64,000 nucleotides of DNA from contig NCAT01000010.1 in the NCBI GenBank assembly GCA_002255575.1, positions 31,129 through 95,128 on the forward strand, read 5' to 3'. The DNA is from Acidocella sp. 20-57-95. Its GTDB lineage: Bacteria; Pseudomonadota; Alphaproteobacteria; Acetobacterales; Acetobacteraceae. The notes under the pieces were generated by a model. That model made no database searches, was not told where the DNA came from, and saw only the letters and a program-made list of their open reading frames with translations. Made by a program: the position numbers and the translations under genes. Below are positions 62,029-64,000 of this stretch, one piece after another (position 1 is the stretch's first letter; every line of letters begins with the position of its first letter).

Positions 62029-62610
62029 TCATACGCGCCGGGCGGCCATAACGGCCAGCGCACTACCGGTGCCTACCAGCCACTTCCATGCCTGTGTCAG
62101 CAGGCCCGTGGTCGGCGTGCCTGCGGCCCGGGCCTCGTCACGATGTTCCACCTCGTCCGCCTGGCAGGCAATTAACAACGTGCGTAGTGCCCCGCCTGGC
62201 CCGTGATCAGGCAGCTTGCGCACCTGTTCCTCGTAATGGTGGTCAACGAAGGTCTCGACCGCGTCGATGGTGGCATAGACCGCCCGCGGCCCCACCAGCG
62301 CGGGCAGTGCCCCCGTAAGCCAGCCGGCGACATGCCAAATCGGCAGCAAGATGCTGCGCTGACCCGGCGGCAGCAACGCACCGAGTTGGGCGAGGTGCTC
62401 CCGCTCGGTCGCCAAATGCGCCAGCGCGAAGTGCCGGACCGCCGGGTCGCGCGATACCGCCAAAATCCCTTGATAGATCGCCACGGCTCCGGTCTCCCCG
62501 GCATGGTCGGACCGCAGGTCGCCAATCAGTCCGGGAATGTCGCCTGAAAATCCTGCGACACTCGCCGCGTCGAGGTCGCCCTTCATGAGATTTGGTTGAT
62601 AAAGCGCCAT
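62029..62610 (-). CDS. coq7: Coq7-type demethoxyubiquinone hydroxylase
   Basis: A 193-residue di-iron monooxygenase. The ligand Glu is in GDLRSDHAGETGAVAIYQG near residue 38, ExxH in ATEREHLAQL near 68, the second Glu in VETFVDHHYEEQ near 120, and ExxH in DEVEHRDEA near 150. Coq7 hydroxylates 3-demethoxyubiquinone in ubiquinone biosynthesis at the membrane. The start is ATG at 62610; a second Met at position 9 would also keep the first motif. It precedes the permuted photolyase gene by 13 bases and may share its transcript. Confidence 0.88.
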   Translation of the reverse strand: MALYQPNLMKGDLDAASVAGFSGDIPGLIGDLRSDHAGETGAVAIYQGILAVSRDPAVRHFALAHLATEREHLAQLGALLPPGQRSILLPIWHVAGWLTGALPALVGPRAVYATIDAVETFVDHHYEEQVRKLPDHGPGGALRTLLIACQADEVEHRDEARAAGTPTTGLLTQAWKWLVGTGSALAVMAARRV

Positions 62611-63655
62611 GACTTTTAAATGGGGGCGCGATCACTTTGCGCAATCCTAATGCGACCGCGATCGCGGGCACAATCTGGCTCATCGCAACGCTGCAGGCGC
62701 GGGGGAAACCAAAAATCCTGCAACCCTAAACCATCCCCGGAGAGGCTGGCGAAGACCATCCGCCGGGCGGCCCGGAAGGATTATTCAGCGCAGGATAAAA
62801 TCCGTATCCTGCCGGACGCGTTGCGAGATGCCCGTAATTTTATCACCAGCCCGGCCTTCTTGGTTATGGAAGCGCCGGCTGAATTCCACACCAAAAGCGA
62901 CGCTTGCTTCAGGGCAAAAAGCTGCGCAAAGATAACTAAACTCATAGGTCAAATATGCCCCTGAGTTAAAACGCAAACTGTCTTAAATAATGCGACGACA
63001 GATCGTTGGTATGCTGGGTGCGGCTTTTATATGCAATATTTAAATTGTGTGCGGAATCAAAAGTGCTCTTTTGGGCGGTGAAAGTTTTTTTAGCAAATTT
63101 AGTAGCCTCGGCCGCGTTGTCCGTTCGAGTATGCCAATCCTGAATCTCGCAAAGGAAATCTTGAAATTTTCACCGCGTAATGAAAAGTAAAAACCTTATT
63201 ATGGTCTCAGTGATGAGACCTATCCGAACAAGCATGAAATAAGTCGTAAAATGATAATTTTTTCACGAAATAATTTTTTTGGATTTATATATAACGGTGG
63301 TTTGGCCCCCAAATGAGATACCCCACGCACTTGCGACGTAGATTTTAATTGGGGGCGGTAAAAAGGTTGATTTACGTCGTCCCGGCTAATGCTCTTTAAA
63401 TTGACCGAATTGCAAGTTTTGCAGTGATCGAATGCCCGGCCAGTGTCCACAGACCCGACATCTGGACTGAAGCCCCTGCAGCCGCCACCCGCCCCGGGTT
63501 AGTTTTACTGCCCACGGTCATATTTTTATAAACCAAAAAAGTATCACGAAATGGCACATGTGTCCCTTGACCGAAACAATTGATCAAGGTTATGGTTTCA
63601 GCAAGGCTATTAATTTTTTGTTATTCATCAGTTTGTAACTAACGGGCGGCACTCC
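62611..63655. other. 1.05-kb intergenic region, AT-rich in its right part
   Basis: No gene is supported; all ORFs over 60 codons look like chance readings. The left third is GC-rich, while from about 63000 on the region is AT-rich with runs such as TTTTTTTAGCAAATTTAGTAG and a TATATATAAC stretch near 63280, unlike the surrounding genes. It should contain the promoter of the large exoprotein and perhaps of coq7 on the other strand. A perfect hairpin is listed separately. Confidence 0.4.
63203..63220. repeat. Perfect 7-bp hairpin with GTGA loop
   Basis: GGTCTCA-GTGA-TGAGACC. On the plus strand the loop GUGA is a stable GNRA tetraloop. No T-run follows on either side, so a terminator is unlikely; a structured leader RNA or protein-binding palindrome is possible. 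Confidence 0.55.
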
Positions 63656-64000
63656 ATGAACCACGTTTTCAAGTTAGTCTGGAACCGCGCTTTGGGCATG
63701 TTGGTGCCGGTACCTGAGGTGGTTACTTCCCCAGGGCGGGGTGGGCGGCGGATGCCGCGGCGGGCGCGGCGCAAGGTGGCGGCGCAAGGGCGGGTGCTGG
63801 CTGCGGGGGCCATACCGCTTAGTATGGTATTGTTTCCGCTCTCAGCCGTAGCGTTGCCAACCGGTGGGCAGGTGGTGAGCGGGCAAGCGACGTTACAGAC
63901 TACTGGCAGCACGCTGAATGTGAACCAGACCAGCCAGAACGCGACCATCAACTACCAAAGCTTCAATGTCGGCGCGAACGAGACGGTGAATTTCCGCCAG
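63656..64000 (+). CDS. Filamentous-haemagglutinin-type exoprotein, N-terminal part (cut by window edge)
   Basis: The 115 residues visible start with MNHVFKLVWNRALGMLVPVPE, an extended signal peptide region (ESPR) typical of two-partner-secretion exoproteins and large autotransporters. A second, strongly basic and then hydrophobic signal follows (RRARRKVAAQ, then LAAGAIPLSMVLFPLSAVA). From about residue 67 the haemagglutinin TPS-type start is seen: LPTGGQVVSGQATLQTTGST and NYQSFNVGANETVNFRQ. The rest lies outside. A TpsB-type transporter would be expected nearby, outside the window. Confidence 0.86.
   Translation, partial: MNHVFKLVWNRALGMLVPVPEVVTSPGRGGRRMPRRARRKVAAQGRVLAAGAIPLSMVLFPLSAVALPTGGQVVSGQATLQTTGSTLNVNQTSQNATINYQSFNVGANETVNFRQ

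Noticed and set aside
62620..62976. ORFs on both strands downstream of coq7's start
   Set aside because: Neither has a ribosome-binding site or family-like sequence; the short AGGAT/ATCCT repeats there do not form a long stem.

Overview
The window looks like a chromosomal segment of an alphaproteobacterium, most probably Acetobacteraceae or a close relative. The pointers are an EipB-like envelope protein, a Coq7 hydroxylase, a RibA with a degenerate RibB-like front half, dense operons with ATGA and TAATG overlaps, and a fairly high GC content judged by eye. I ran no database search, so family names rest on motifs, lengths, gene order and remembered sequences.

Layout: 1-20.4 kb is mostly housekeeping and envelope. 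It holds a partial eipB-like gene, uvrB, a two-component pair, two small membrane proteins, an Fbp-type iron ABC transporter coupled to an FTR1-like membrane protein and a 55-residue membrane peptide, an RND efflux operon, a cytochrome b561, an L,D-transpeptidase, ribA, an orphan response regulator and tRNA-Arg(CCU).

20.5-58.5 kb is a large catabolic island for nitrogen-rich compounds. Its parts are: (a) two ureohydrolases, a creatininase homologue, two SDR enzymes and a NitT/TauT-type ABC transporter in one minus-strand operon; (b) a membrane desaturase-like enzyme, a guanidinobutyrase-like ureohydrolase and a LysR regulator; (c) an atzG-atzE-atzH-like amidase operon preceded by an unrecognised protein; (d) an M20 hydrolase, a LysR regulator, DUF1028, RidA, an HpaB-type flavin monooxygenase, an alpha/beta hydrolase and a cyclic amidohydrolase; (e) a three-gene molybdenum hydroxylase with a CoxG fusion and a MarR regulator; (f) a formamidase-type enzyme, a GMC oxidoreductase with a small subunit and an NCS1 permease; (g) a guanidine operon: type III glutamine synthetase, two carboxyguanidine deiminase subunits, guanidine/urea carboxylase and allophanate hydrolase. 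Operon (g) is preceded by a clear guanidine-I (ykkC) riboswitch that starts just downstream of a near-consensus sigma-54 promoter. Released guanidine would be carboxylated, deiminated and hydrolysed to ammonia and CO2, and the riboswitch-linked glutamine synthetase could assimilate the ammonia.

58.8-64 kb carries two photolyase/cryptochrome-type flavoproteins (one with apparently reversed domain order), coq7, a 1-kb AT-rich non-coding stretch and the start of a large filamentous-haemagglutinin-type exoprotein that runs off the window.

The most notable points are the guanidine riboswitch/sigma-54 control of a glutamine synthetase-headed operon with a 13-codon leader ORF, the concentration of guanidino-compound hydrolases, a three-copy 16-bp palindromic operator that probably belongs to the island's LysR protein, and the domain-permuted photolyase.
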